In this document: in pieces, positions 8,491 to 16,757 of the stretch | How the letters are laid out: each line of letters opens with the position of its first letter | How positions within the stretch are numbered: the first letter of the stretch is position 1 | Assembly (NCBI RefSeq): GCF_900199205.1 | Contig: NZ_OBMJ01000001.1 | Location: 930,001-994,000 of the forward strand | Source: Streptomyces sp. 1331.2 | GTDB lineage: Bacteria > Actinomycetota > Actinomycetes > Streptomycetales > Streptomycetaceae | Direction of reading: 5' to 3' | Length of the DNA stretch: 64,000 bases | Made by a program: the position numbers and the translations under genes | The notes under the pieces: model-generated | What the model was told of the DNA's origin: nothing | Seen by the model: the letters and a program-made list of their open reading frames with translations, nothing else | Databases searched by the model: none

Positions 8491-9149
8491 CGGCCGACGG
8501 GGTGCCGGCGGCGGGCGCCGACGAACCGGCGGTCGCCGTACGGCGGGCCGGCGAGCGGGCGCTGCTGGTCGAACTGGCCGGGACGGCCGAGGTCGCGGCG
8601 CTGTACGGGTGGCTGCGCGAGCAGCGGGAGGCGGGCGTGCTCGGCGAGGTCGAGGAGCTGGTCCCGGCCGCCCGCACAGTGCTGCTGGACGGCGTCGCGG
8701 ACGTCGACGCGGTGGCGCGGCTGCTGCGCACCGCCCGTCCGACGGCGGCCCGCACGGCGCGCGGGGAACTGCTGGAGGTGCCGACGGTGTACGACGGCGC
8801 GGACCTGGCCGAGGTCGCCGCGCTGTGGGGGGTGTCCGAGGAGGCAGCCGTCAGGATCCACACCGAACCGGAGTACACCGTCGCCTTCTGCGGCTTCTCC
8901 CCGGGCTTCGGCTACCTGACCGGCCTGCCCGCCCGCTACGAGGTGCCGCGCCGGGCCACCCCGCGCAGCTCCGTCCCGGCCGGCTCGGTCGCCCTGGCCG
9001 GCTCGTACACCGGTGTCTACCCGCACCCCTCCCCCGGCGGCTGGCAGCTCGTCGGCCGTACGGCGCTCCCCCTCTGGGACACCGACCGCGATCCCCCGGC
9101 CCTGCTGGCGCCGGGCGGGCGGGTCCGCTTCACCGCGGCCCGGGCCTGA
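8487..9149 (+). CDS. pxpB: 5-oxoprolinase subunit PxpB (KipI family)
   Basis: 220-residue allophanate-hydrolase-subunit-1/KipI family protein. Key blocks are F-C-G-F-S-P-G-F-G-Y-L-T-G-L near residues 136-150 and the run R-R-A-T-P-R-S-S-V-P-A-G-S-V-A followed by Y-P-H-P-S-P-G-G-W-Q, which are family hallmarks. In Bacillus the homologue inhibits the KinA kinase; in most bacteria it is a 5-oxoprolinase component, and the intact pxpABC order favours the enzymatic role here. The start overlaps the pxpA stop by 4 nt. Confidence 0.92.
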   Translation: MTADGVPAAGADEPAVAVRRAGERALLVELAGTAEVAALYGWLREQREAGVLGEVEELVPAARTVLLDGVADVDAVARLLRTARPTAARTARGELLEVPTVYDGADLAEVAALWGVSEEAAVRIHTEPEYTVAFCGFSPGFGYLTGLPARYEVPRRATPRSSVPAGSVALAGSYTGVYPHPSPGGWQLVGRTALPLWDTDRDPPALLAPGGRVRFTAARA

Positions 9150-9207
9150 GCACGCGGCGATGCTGGTGGGGACGGAACCGGGAAGGGAAGCGGGGACGGA
9201 GGCGGGG

Positions 9208-10071
9208 ATGAGCGAGCTGGTGGTGGTGTGGCCGGGGCCGCTGACCACGGTCCAGGACCTGGGGCGGCGCGGCGTCGCGCACCTCGGGGTGCCCAGGGCC
9301 GGGGCGCTGGACGAGCCGGCCCTGCGGGCGGCCAACCGGCTGGTGGGCAACGAGCCCGGGACCGCCGGGCTGGAGACCACGCTCGGCGGGGTCGCGCTGC
9401 GGGCCGTCGGACGGGTGCTGGTCTCCGTCACCGGCGCGCCCGCGCCCGTCCGGGTGGACGGACGGCCGGCCGCCTGGGGCGCGCCGATCGTGGTCCAGGA
9501 CGGGGCGGTGGTCGAGGTGGGCCCGGCGACGGACGGGGTGCGCGGCTACCTCGCGGTGGCGGGCGGGATCGCCGTCCCGCCGGTGCTGGGCAGTCGCTCG
9601 GCCGACCTGCTCGCCGGCCTCGGACCGGCCCCGCTGACCGCCGGGGACCGCCTGCCGGTCGGCACTCCCCCGCCCTACCGGGCCCGGCCCGAGCTGGTGC
9701 CGCTGCCCGCACCCCCGACCGAACTGGTGCTGCGCCTACGGCTCGGCCCGCGCGCGGACTGGTTCACCCCGGAGGCGGTGGCCCGGCTGGGCCGCGACGG
9801 TTACCGGGTCTCCGCCACCGGCAACCGGGTCGGGCTGCGCACCGAGGGCCCGCCGGTCGCGCGCGCCCGGGAGGGCGAACTGCCCAGCGAGGGCATGGTG
9901 CTGGGTGCGGTGCAGATCCCGCCGGACGGGCAGCCGGTGGTCTTCCTGGCCGACCACCCGACCACCGGCGGGTACCCGGTGGTCGGCGTCGTCCCGGCCG
10001 CCGACCTCGCGGCCGCCGCGCAGGCCCGGCCGGGCACGCCGGTCCGGTTCGTGCCGCTGCGGGGACGCTGA
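9208..10071 (+). CDS. pxpC: 5-oxoprolinase subunit PxpC (KipA family)
   Basis: 287-residue biotin-dependent-carboxylase-like (allophanate hydrolase subunit 2/KipA) protein. Family marks are P-G-P-L-T-T-V-Q-D-L-G-R-R-G near residue 8, G-V-P-R-A-G-A-L-D near 25, A-N-R-L-V-G-N near 40, and the C-terminal L-P-S-E-G-M-V-L-G-A-V-Q-I-P-P-D-G-Q-P block followed by D-H-P-T-T-G-G-Y-P-V. The ATG has GGAGG six nt upstream; an in-frame ATG at 9161 lacks a ribosome site and gives a family-foreign extension. It lies 58 bp after pxpB and completes the oxoprolinase. Confidence 0.92.
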   Translation: MSELVVVWPGPLTTVQDLGRRGVAHLGVPRAGALDEPALRAANRLVGNEPGTAGLETTLGGVALRAVGRVLVSVTGAPAPVRVDGRPAAWGAPIVVQDGAVVEVGPATDGVRGYLAVAGGIAVPPVLGSRSADLLAGLGPAPLTAGDRLPVGTPPPYRARPELVPLPAPPTELVLRLRLGPRADWFTPEAVARLGRDGYRVSATGNRVGLRTEGPPVARAREGELPSEGMVLGAVQIPPDGQPVVFLADHPTTGGYPVVGVVPAADLAAAAQARPGTPVRFVPLRGR

Positions 10072-10154
10072 AGCCATCCGCTGGGCTTGGCCCTGCTGGG
10101 TCTCGCCGCTCGGCGGCCCAACGGCGCTTCCGCGTCGGCGCGTTGAGGTCCCAC

Positions 10155-10970
10155 TCAGCCCAGGCCGAGCGCGTCCGCCGCGGCTGCGGCGAAGCCGTCC
10201 GGGTTGTCGAGCATGATGTTGTGCCCGCAGTCCGGCACGGCGACCACCCGGACGCCCGCCGCGCGCAGCCCGTCCGCGTCCGCCGGCCCGCCGTCGGTCG
10301 GATCGCCGTCGGTCGGATCGCCGTCGGTCGGATCGCCGTCCGCCGCCGGATACAGGAAGGTGCGCGGGAGGTCGAGGCCGAGCAGCATCTCCCGCATGGT
10401 CGGCTCGGTCGCGCGGGCCAGGTGGCGGGCGCTTCGGTGGAGCGCCCGAGGGTCGGCCAGCCGCATCGTGGACCACCAGAACGGCCCGACCCGCTCGGCG
10501 ACTTCGTCCCGGCCGCCGGCCAGGAACTCCGCCTCGGTGTAGCTCGCGATGCCGCTGCTGCCGGGCCGCTGCCGGGCGGGGTCGATCCGGTCCAGGTTGG
10601 CGTCCACCAGGAGCAGCCGCGAGACCAGCGCGGGGTGCCGGTGCGCGAGGACGATCGCGACCGCGCCGCCCATGCTGTGGCCGACCACCTCGACCCGGCT
10701 CAGCCCGGCCGCCCGCACCGCCGCCGCCACCGCGTCGGCGTGCTCCTCCAGCGTGTACCCGAAGTCCGTCGGCCGGTCGCTGATGCCGAAGCCGAGCAGG
10801 TCCAGCAGCAGCGAGCGGCGCCCGGCGAGCAGCGGGTGGGCGGCGGCGGCCGCGAAGTACACCGGCGAGCTGGCGCCCAGGCCGTGCAGGTAGAGCCGGG
10901 CGGGCTCGGCGCCGGGCAGCTCGACCCAGCGGATCAGATCGCCGTTCGGGGTGACGGGGGCGTGGCGCAT
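10155..10970 (-). CDS. alpha/beta hydrolase, PadR-linked
   Basis: 271-residue alpha/beta-fold hydrolase. Oxyanion region Y-L-H-G-L-G-A-S, nucleophile elbow V-G-H-S-M-G-G (Ser near residue 105), acid likely in the C-terminal third, catalytic His in D-C-G-H-N near residue 245. Substrate unknown. The ATG at 10970 is chosen over upstream starts because AGGAAGAGGAG lies just before it. Between residues about 210 and 227 the lid or loop contains the pentapeptide G-D-P-T-D repeated three times, encoded by a 15-bp DNA repeat. Divergent from a PadR regulator with a shared palindrome, so probably controlled by it. Confidence 0.8.
   Translation of the reverse strand: MRHAPVTPNGDLIRWVELPGAEPARLYLHGLGASSPVYFAAAAAHPLLAGRRSLLLDLLGFGISDRPTDFGYTLEEHADAVAAAVRAAGLSRVEVVGHSMGGAVAIVLAHRHPALVSRLLLVDANLDRIDPARQRPGSSGIASYTEAEFLAGGRDEVAERVGPFWWSTMRLADPRALHRSARHLARATEPTMREMLLGLDLPRTFLYPAADGDPTDGDPTDGDPTDGGPADADGLRAAGVRVVAVPDCGHNIMLDNPDGFAAAAADALGLG
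10291..10340. repeat. in-frame 15-bp tandem repeat
   Basis: Unit CCGTCGGTCGGATCG, three exact copies plus a 5-bp partial. It encodes (G-D-P-T-D)n in the hydrolase on the minus strand; copy-number changes would keep the reading frame. Confidence 0.85.
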
Positions 10971-11003
10971 GGCAGGACTCCTCTTCCTGGGAACGCCGGA
11001 ACC

Positions 11004-11041
11004 ATACCTCGATCGCGAGGTATCTGGCACTCGATATACCT
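11004..11041. promoter_or_regulatory. PadR-type operator between divergent genes
   Basis: 8-bp inverted arms ATACCTCG (11004-11011) and CGAGGTAT (11016-11023) around ATCG, with a further half-like ATATACCT at 11034-11041. It lies between the hydrolase start (10970) and the PadR start (11076). This is the expected place and form for autoregulation and control of the hydrolase; binding is inferred. Confidence 0.65.
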
Positions 11042-11075
11042 AGAGGCCGATGGATGAGTGTGAGAGAGTGGCGCC

Positions 11076-11609
11076 ATGTTCAAGCTGGCGATCCTCGGGT
11101 TCCTGTACGACCGGCCGCTGCACGGCTACGAGCTGCGCCGCCACCTCGCCGCGCTCACCGGGCACGTCCAGCCGATCAGCGACGGCACGCTCTACCCCGC
11201 GATCAAGCGCCTGGAGGCCGCCGGCCTGCTGGTCCGCAAGCCCGAGCCCGGCAGCGCCGCCGCCCCCCGGCACACCCTGCACCTCACTGAGGCCGGCCGC
11301 GCCGAACTCCTCGACCGGCTGCGCGAACCCGAGCCGCTCGACATCAGCGACGAGAACCGCTGGTTCGCCCTGCTCGCCTTCCTGCGCCACCTCGACGACC
11401 CCACCGCCCAGGCCGCCGTGCTCCGCCGCCGCCTCGCCTTCCTCTCCGAACCGGCGAGCTTCTACTACGACGGCGACCGCCCGCGTGCCGCCGAGGAGTT
11501 CGACGACCCCTTCCGGCGCGGCCAGCTGCTGATCGCCCGCGCCACCACCGAGGCCGAACTCGCCTGGCTGCACGCGACCTTGGCCGAGCTGGAGGACGGG
11601 GAGCGGTAG
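11076..11609 (+). CDS. PadR-family transcriptional regulator
   Basis: 177-residue PadR regulator. The N-terminal winged helix is F-K-L-A-I-L-G-F-L-Y-D-R-P-L-H-G-Y-E-L then I-S-D-G-T-L-Y-P-A-I-K-R-L-E-A-A-G-L-L (residues 2-55), the signature of the family. The C-terminal half is a helical Vir_act_alpha_C-like dimerisation region ending in W-L-H-A-T-L-A-E-L-E. A GAGAGAG box precedes the ATG. Divergent from the hydrolase with a palindromic operator between them. Confidence 0.88.
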   Translation: MFKLAILGFLYDRPLHGYELRRHLAALTGHVQPISDGTLYPAIKRLEAAGLLVRKPEPGSAAAPRHTLHLTEAGRAELLDRLREPEPLDISDENRWFALLAFLRHLDDPTAQAAVLRRRLAFLSEPASFYYDGDRPRAAEEFDDPFRRGQLLIARATTEAELAWLHATLAELEDGER

Positions 11610-11733
11610 CGGCCGACCGCGCCGGAACGCGCCGACGGCCCGCACCGACCGTACGAGGGTCGATGCGGGCCGTCGGCGCCGTCGGCGAGGCCGCGCGCTG
11701 CGCCATCCGCGGCGCGCTCTGCGCGACGCGCGG

Positions 11734-12279
11734 TCAGTGCCGGTGGTGGGCGTGGACCACGGCGTGGCCGCGCCCCCGGCCGATCATCCACTTGTTGACC
11801 GGGACGGTCAGCGCGAAGGCCAGGGCCAGCGAACCCGCCAGCGACACCCAGAACAGCAGGTCACCGAGGCCGGCGTCCATCGCCCCCGGGACGGTGACCA
11901 TCACGGTGTTGTCGATCAGCTCCATCACCAGGATCGACACCGTGTCGGCAGCCAGCGCGACCTTCACCGCGGCGCCCACGTCCAGACCGGCGTTCAGCAC
12001 GCCGCGCATGGTCAGCGCGTAGCCGAAGACGAAGGCCAGGAGGATCGACAGCACCACGGTCGCGCCGTTGTGCAGACCGAAAGCGGTGCCGAGCACCATG
12101 CCGAGGATCTCGCCGATGGCGCAGCCGGTGAGGCAGTGCAGGGTCGCCTGCGCGGCCGTCCGCCACCCGGCTCCACCGGCGGCGGCCTGGTGGTGCCCGC
12201 CATGAGCGCCGTGGCTTTGGTGCTCGTGGCCGTGGTGCTCGTGGTGACCGTGATGCTCGTGCTGTGCGGGGTGTGCCAT
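11734..12279 (-). CDS. His-rich DUF4396 membrane protein
   Basis: 181-residue DUF4396 family protein. The first 40 residues carry about 17 His in H-H-G-H/H-E-H type clusters, a likely metal-binding tail. Four or so membrane spans follow (about residues 50-75, 85-105, 115-135, 145-170) with a conserved T-L-H-C-L-T-G-C-A-I-G-E block at the first span, and the C-terminus is again His-rich (H-A-V-V-H-A-H-H-R-H). The ATG has GGAGGAC upstream. The promoter contains a copper-repressor-like palindrome, so a role in copper handling is likely. Function in the family is not experimentally known to me. Confidence 0.78.
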   Translation of the reverse strand: MAHPAQHEHHGHHEHHGHEHQSHGAHGGHHQAAAGGAGWRTAAQATLHCLTGCAIGEILGMVLGTAFGLHNGATVVLSILLAFVFGYALTMRGVLNAGLDVGAAVKVALAADTVSILVMELIDNTVMVTVPGAMDAGLGDLLFWVSLAGSLALAFALTVPVNKWMIGRGRGHAVVHAHHRH

Positions 12280-12339
12280 GTCGTCCTCCGCGTGCTCCGG
12301 CGCCCGTTCGGCGCCGCTTCCCTCACTCCGTCGATGATC

Positions 12340-12370
12340 GAAGTTATACCCCCCTAGGGTATCTGGCAAG
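12340..12370 (-). promoter_or_regulatory. promoter with CsoR-like operator
   Basis: Reading on the minus strand: -35 TTGCCA (12365-12370), 17 bp, -10 TAACTT (12342-12347). The spacer holds the inverted repeat ATACCC-CCCTA-GGGTAT (12346-12362). A/T-rich ends with C-run/G-run arms resemble actinobacterial CsoR operators. It would control the His-rich DUF4396 gene. Confidence 0.7.
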
Positions 12371-12414
12371 CCCCGGCGACGCCCTCTTCCGCCCGGGCAC
12401 TCCTCCGTGTTCGG

Positions 12415-13152
12415 ATGACGGACATGGCGGACACGACGGACGACCGACGCAAGGGCTACGACGGCACGGGCGAGGGCGCGATCACCCCGGACGGATGCGC
12501 CGTCGAGGTGTGGAGCCGCCTCCCCGTCGGCGACGCCCCGGAGGTGATCGAGGCCGCGGTGCCGCCCGGCGCGAGCATCCTCGAACTGGGCTGCGGCGTG
12601 GGCCGGATGACGCACCCGCTGACCGACCGCGGCTTCACCGTGACAGCCGTGGACGAGTCCGCCGAGATGCTGGCCCGGGTCCGCCCGGACGTCCGTACGG
12701 TGCGCAGCCCCATCGAGGCGCTGGACCTCGGCGAGCGCTTCGACGTCGTGCTGCTCGCCTCCTTCCTGGTGCACGCCGGCGACGTGGCGGTCCGCCAGGG
12801 CCTGCTGGAGACCTGCCGCCGGCACGTCGCCGAGGACGGCTGCGTGCTGGTGCAGCGCGAGGGCGAGGACTGGCACCTGAACGTGCCGCGCGAGACGGCG
12901 ATCGGGCCCGATGCGTGGTCCCGGCTGGTCTCCGTCACACCGGTCGGCGACGGCGTGAACTCCGTCCGCTGCGAGTACACCTTCCCGGACGGCACCTGGA
13001 CGCAGACCTTCCTCTCCCGCCCGCTCGACACCGAAGCGTTCGAACAGGCACTGGCGGACGCCGGCCTGACGGCCGAGCGGTACCTGACCGAGGACCGCAC
13101 CTGGGTCCGGGCACGGCCGGCGCACCGGCCGCAGGAGCCACATCGGCCGTGA
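12415..13152 (+). CDS. class I SAM-dependent methyltransferase
   Basis: 245-residue Rossmann methyltransferase. SAM motif I is I-L-E-L-G-C-G-V-G-R-M-T (about residues 54-65); the acidic residue of motif II is in T-A-V-D-E-S. The C-terminal half has W-H-L-N-V-P-R and a beta-hairpin-like Y-T-F-P-D-G-T-W-T-Q-T. Substrate unknown. Two ATG codons, at 12415 and 12424, are possible and neither has a good ribosome site. Monocistronic, divergent from the DUF4396 gene. Confidence 0.82.
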   Translation: MTDMADTTDDRRKGYDGTGEGAITPDGCAVEVWSRLPVGDAPEVIEAAVPPGASILELGCGVGRMTHPLTDRGFTVTAVDESAEMLARVRPDVRTVRSPIEALDLGERFDVVLLASFLVHAGDVAVRQGLLETCRRHVAEDGCVLVQREGEDWHLNVPRETAIGPDAWSRLVSVTPVGDGVNSVRCEYTFPDGTWTQTFLSRPLDTEAFEQALADAGLTAERYLTEDRTWVRARPAHRPQEPHRP

Positions 13153-13359
13153 CACCCCGAAAGGGCCCCGAACGCAAAGCCCGTACCAAGGGTGAACAAA
13201 GAACCGTCACTTTCACCCCGTACCATCGGCCGCGCGCCGGGCCCGTGCGCGGCCTCCGGGCCGGGCGGGTCGCGGTCGTCCGCATGCCCTTCCGACCCGC
13301 GAGGACCCGCACATGCCGCCCCTGTCCCACCCCCGACGGATACCCCCGGCGGGTGTCCG

Positions 13360-14205
13360 GTGATCGCCTGGTTCCACGCGGCCGTACTCGGCCTGATCCA
13401 GGGGCTCACCGAGTTCCTGCCGATCTCCTCCAGCGCCCATCTGCGGGTCTTCTCCGCACTGTTGGGCTGGGACGACCCCGGCGCCGCCTTCACGGCCGTG
13501 ACCCAGCTCGGCACCGAGGCGGCGGTGCTGATCTACTTCCGCCGGGACATCGCCTCGATCGTGCGGACCTGGGCGCGGTCCCTGTTCCGCCCGGCGCTGC
13601 GCTCCGCCCCGGACGCCCGGATGGGCTGGTTCGTGATCATCGGCACGCTGCCGATCGGCATCCTCGGCAAGCTGTTCCAGGACACCATCGAGACCCACCT
13701 GCGGGACCTGCGGATCATCGGCATCACGCTGATCGTCTTCGGCCTGGTCCTGGCCTTCGCCGACCGCACCCGGGCGATCCGGCACGCCCGTCCGATCACC
13801 GACCTCACCCTGCCGCACGCGGGCGTCTACGGCTTCGCCCAGGCGCTGGCGCTGATCCCGGGCGTCTCCCGCTCCGGCGGCACGATCAGCGCGGGTCTGC
13901 TGCTCGGCTACAGCCGGGAGGCGGCGGCCCGGTACTCCTTCCTGCTGGCGATCCCGGCGGTGCTCGCCTCCGGGACGCTGGAGCTGTTCAAGATCGGCGA
14001 GGGCCCGGCCCCGGCCTGGGGACCGACCGTCCTGGCGACCCTGATCGCCTTCGTGGTCGGCTACGCGGCGATCGCCTGGTTCCTCAGGTACATCTCCAGC
14101 CACAGCTTCCTGCCGTTCGTGGTCTACCGGGTGCTACTCGGTGTCCTGATCATCGGACTGGCGGCCGGCGGCGTCCTCACCCCGGACGCGGGCGCGGTGA
14201 AGTAG
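13360..14205 (+). CDS. uppP: undecaprenyl-diphosphate phosphatase UppP
   Basis: 281-residue BacA/UppP family membrane phosphatase that recycles the undecaprenyl-PP lipid carrier for peptidoglycan synthesis and confers bacitracin tolerance. Active-site motifs are [15 protein letters not shown] (residues 14-28) and [11 protein letters not shown] (about 166-176). The remaining sequence gives about eight membrane spans. The GTG is chosen because family members begin just there (M-x-W-F-x-A-x-x-L-G). Streptomycetes usually have more than one copy. A perfect 16-bp terminator follows. Confidence 0.93.
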   Translation: MIAWFHAAVLGLIQGLTEFLPISSSAHLRVFSALLGWDDPGAAFTAVTQLGTEAAVLIYFRRDIASIVRTWARSLFRPALRSAPDARMGWFVIIGTLPIGILGKLFQDTIETHLRDLRIIGITLIVFGLVLAFADRTRAIRHARPITDLTLPHAGVYGFAQALALIPGVSRSGGTISAGLLLGYSREAAARYSFLLAIPAVLASGTLELFKIGEGPAPAWGPTVLATLIAFVVGYAAIAWFLRYISSHSFLPFVVYRVLLGVLIIGLAAGGVLTPDAGAVK

Positions 14206-14266
14206 AACCCGGTTCCAGAAAGGCCGGGCCCGGAAGGGGAAGAGCCACGTCCCGGACGGGGAAAGC

Positions 14267-14302
14267 AGTGGGCCGGGACACCCGACGGTGTCCCGGCCCA
14301 CT
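14267..14302. terminator. bidirectional terminator between uppP and HEAT gene
   Basis: Perfect 16-bp stem (left arm AGTGGGCCGGGACACC) with a CGAC loop, placed between the convergent uppP and HEAT-repeat genes. Confidence 0.88.
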
Positions 14303-14320
14303 CGGCGCGATGTCGCGGAC

Positions 14321-15831
14321 CTAACGCCCGAACTCCCGGGCGGCGGTCAGTCGCCCGCGTACAGCGGCGTGGACCTCGGCCTCCTCGGCCGGGTCGGCGG
14401 CGAGCCTGCGCAGCCGCTCCAGCACACGCGCGTCGCCCGTGGTGGCGACATGGCGCGCGGCGAGCTCACGCGTGGACTCCTCGCAGTCCCAGAGGCACTC
14501 GACGGCCGGCCCCTCGGGAAAGTGCACGTCGGTCGCGGCGAGCGCCCTGGCGGCGCGACCGCGCAGCTCGGAGGAGGCGGCCTCGCCGTAGATGTGGCGC
14601 AGGACCGGTACGGCGTCGGCGGCGGCCAGCCGCCCCGCACCGTCCACCAGCGACCCGAGCCCGGTACCGGTCACCCCGCGTACGGAGACCCAGCGGCGCA
14701 GCCCGGCCACCACCAGCGGGGCGTCCTGCGGCTCCCCGGCGTCGGCGAGCAGCTGGACGGCGGCCTCGCCGAGTGCGCTGTCCGCGCCGCCGCTGGCCGG
14801 GTCCGCCCAGCGGCGGGCCTGCGCCAGCACCTCGGGGCCGCGCATCCGGCCGAGCAGTTCCAGGGCGGCCCGCACGATGCGGTCGTCCACGTCGGTGGCG
14901 GCGACCTCGATCAGCTCGACGGCGGCCGGGTCCCGTTGCTCGACCAGGTAGCGCAGGGCCGCGCGGCGGGCGCCGGGCAGGCCGCAGCGGGCCGCCTCCA
15001 GCAGTGCCGGGCGGTCCTCGGGCCGGACCACGGCGGTCAGGCAGCGGGCGGCCGCGGCGGCGCGGCGGTCCACCGCGTCGGGGCCGGCCGGGGAGTCGGT
15101 GCCGCGCGCAGGCTCCGGGCGGACGTCGGGCCGGTCGAGGAAGGCACCGACGCCGACGCCGCCGAGTTCGCCCTGGTCGGCCCAGGCCAGCACGTCGGCG
15201 GTGGACCAACCGGGCGTGACGCCGCTGCGGTTGACCTGGCGCTGCCAGAGGTCGAAGGGCGACTGCTCGCCGGCCGCGGCCACTCTCGGGTGGTAGGCCG
15301 CCCAGAGGCGCCACGGCCGGGGCTCGTAGGCGTTGCGGATGAACTCGCGCAGCTCGGCGTCGCCCTCGGGGCCGGGCGGGAAGTGGTCCAGCACGGCGGT
15401 GCCGAGCAGCAGCAGGCCTCGGTCGTCGTCGCGCAGGGCGAGCTCGTCGAGGGCCCAGGCCCAGTTGGCGCCGGTGGCGGCGTACTCGCGCAGCATCAGC
15501 AGCGCGTCGCGCCGGCCGTACGCGGCGAGGTGGCCCAGGACGGAGAGGGCGAGACCGGTGCGGCTCTCGTCGTCGGTGACCAGGTCCTCGGCGGAGTGGA
15601 GGTGGTCCTCGATGCCGTCGAGGGGGCCTCCAGCTCCATGTAGAGGCGGGCGTAGTAGAGGGAGCGGCTTTCGACCTGCCAGTCGGCTCGCGGGTCCCTG
15701 GTGACACACTCCTCCAGCGCGGCGATGGCCTCGGCACGGTCGGCGGCCAGCGCGTGGAGCTGCCCGTCACCACGGCCTCGCTGCAGGAGGCCTAGGAGGC
15801 TGGCACTGGGTGCTATCACTGGCTCGAACAT
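14321..15831 (-). pseudogene. HEAT-repeat protein, single-base frameshift
   Basis: Streptomycete HEAT/PBS-lyase-repeat protein of about 500 residues, split by one frameshift. The N-terminal part (from the ATG at 15831: M-F-E-P-V-I-A-P-S-A-S-L-L-G-L-L-Q-R-G-R-G-D-G) runs to Y-M-E-L-E-A. The rest continues in another frame from P-L-D-G-I-E-D-H-L to the stop at 14321. The junction is a run of five G on the plus strand (15622-15626, C on the coding strand); one extra base there restores one continuous protein. Downstream there are Ala/Leu/Arg-rich helical repeats such as A-R-R-A-A-L-R-Y-L-V. Either a recent inactivation or a homopolymer sequencing error. I infer the continuity from the uninterrupted family-like text on both sides. 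Confidence 0.75.
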
Positions 15832-16120
15832 GAGGTCAGCATCCGTTGCGGCGGTCGTAGTGGCAACGGGATTTCCGTCGCCGGGGTCTCTGGTCGGTAC
15901 TGCGGTGGGCGCCCGGGCGCCGGAATCACCGAAGGTTACCGCCTCGCGCACCCTTCCGCACACAGGGCGACGAAGCCCGCTGCCACAGTGGCATATGCCA
16001 GGGGAATTTTGCCTGCGATCTGTCCAAATCGCCCACAGAGGTGAAGACGCTGTGCGACAGTCTTCTCACTACCCGAAACGGCTCGCTCACTGCGGGCCAC
16101 ACCCGAGCGATGGACCCGCC

Positions 16121-16678
16121 ATGAACATGCCCTCAGGAGCCGCCTGCCCGCCGGGCACCGCCACGGTGGACGGCGCCCCGGCGGGCGCGCACGGCTCCGA
16201 CGTCCACGCCCCGGCCCCGAGGGGCGACGACGGCAGCGGTGGCAGCGGCGAGGCCGGCGGCGGAGACGCCGACCGCGGAACGGACGGCAGAGTGGACGGC
16301 ACGGCGCAGGAGCCGTCCGGCCCCTACCTCGGCGGCGGCAGCGACGACGGTGCGGTCCTCGGCTCCGCCGAATGGGACCTGCTGACCGACGGCATCCGCT
16401 GGAACGCGGAGACCTACCTCCTCCTCGGGTGCGACCCCTCCCACGGCCCGCTCAGCCTCGACCGGCTGCCCGACCGCCTCCCCGAGGCGGACCGGCCGCT
16501 GCTGCGCAGGATGATGACCGACGCCCTGGTGCACGGCCGCGTCGCCGCCGGCACCCTGCGGATCCGCCGGGCCTGCGGTCGGCACGACAGCGTCGAGTGC
16601 GCGGGCGAGCCCGTCCTCGGCGCGGACGGCACCGTCACCGCGCTGCGCATGCTGCTCCGCCCGGCACCGCCGCACTGA
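16121..16678 (+). CDS. PAS-like domain protein
   Basis: 185-residue protein. Residues 1-80 are Gly/Ala/Asp-rich and disordered-looking. Residues about 82-183 look like a PAS (PAS_3) fold: W-N-A-E-T-Y-L-L-L-G, D-R-L-P-D-R-L-P-E-A-D-R, L-V-H-G-R-V-A-A-G-T-L-R-I-R-R, and G-E-P-V-L-G-A-D-G-T-V-T. No output domain (kinase, GGDEF, SpoIIE) is attached, so this is a stand-alone sensor or partner protein. Starts at 16121 or 16127; neither has a strong ribosome site. A palindrome TGGCATATGCCA lies 120 bp upstream. Confidence 0.7.
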   Translation: MNMPSGAACPPGTATVDGAPAGAHGSDVHAPAPRGDDGSGGSGEAGGGDADRGTDGRVDGTAQEPSGPYLGGGSDDGAVLGSAEWDLLTDGIRWNAETYLLLGCDPSHGPLSLDRLPDRLPEADRPLLRRMMTDALVHGRVAAGTLRIRRACGRHDSVECAGEPVLGADGTVTALRMLLRPAPPH

Positions 16679-16728
16679 GCCGCGGCAGCCCCGGCCTGAG
16701 CCACGGCACCGCCTGACGGAACTGCGCT

Positions 16729-16752
16729 CCCGCGCGCCCACAGGTGCGCGGG
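16729..16752. terminator. terminator between convergent PAS gene and nsdB
   Basis: 10-bp stem CCCGCGCGCC / GGTGCGCGGG (one G-T pair), loop CACA. Confidence 0.7.
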
Positions 16753-16757
16753 CCCAC

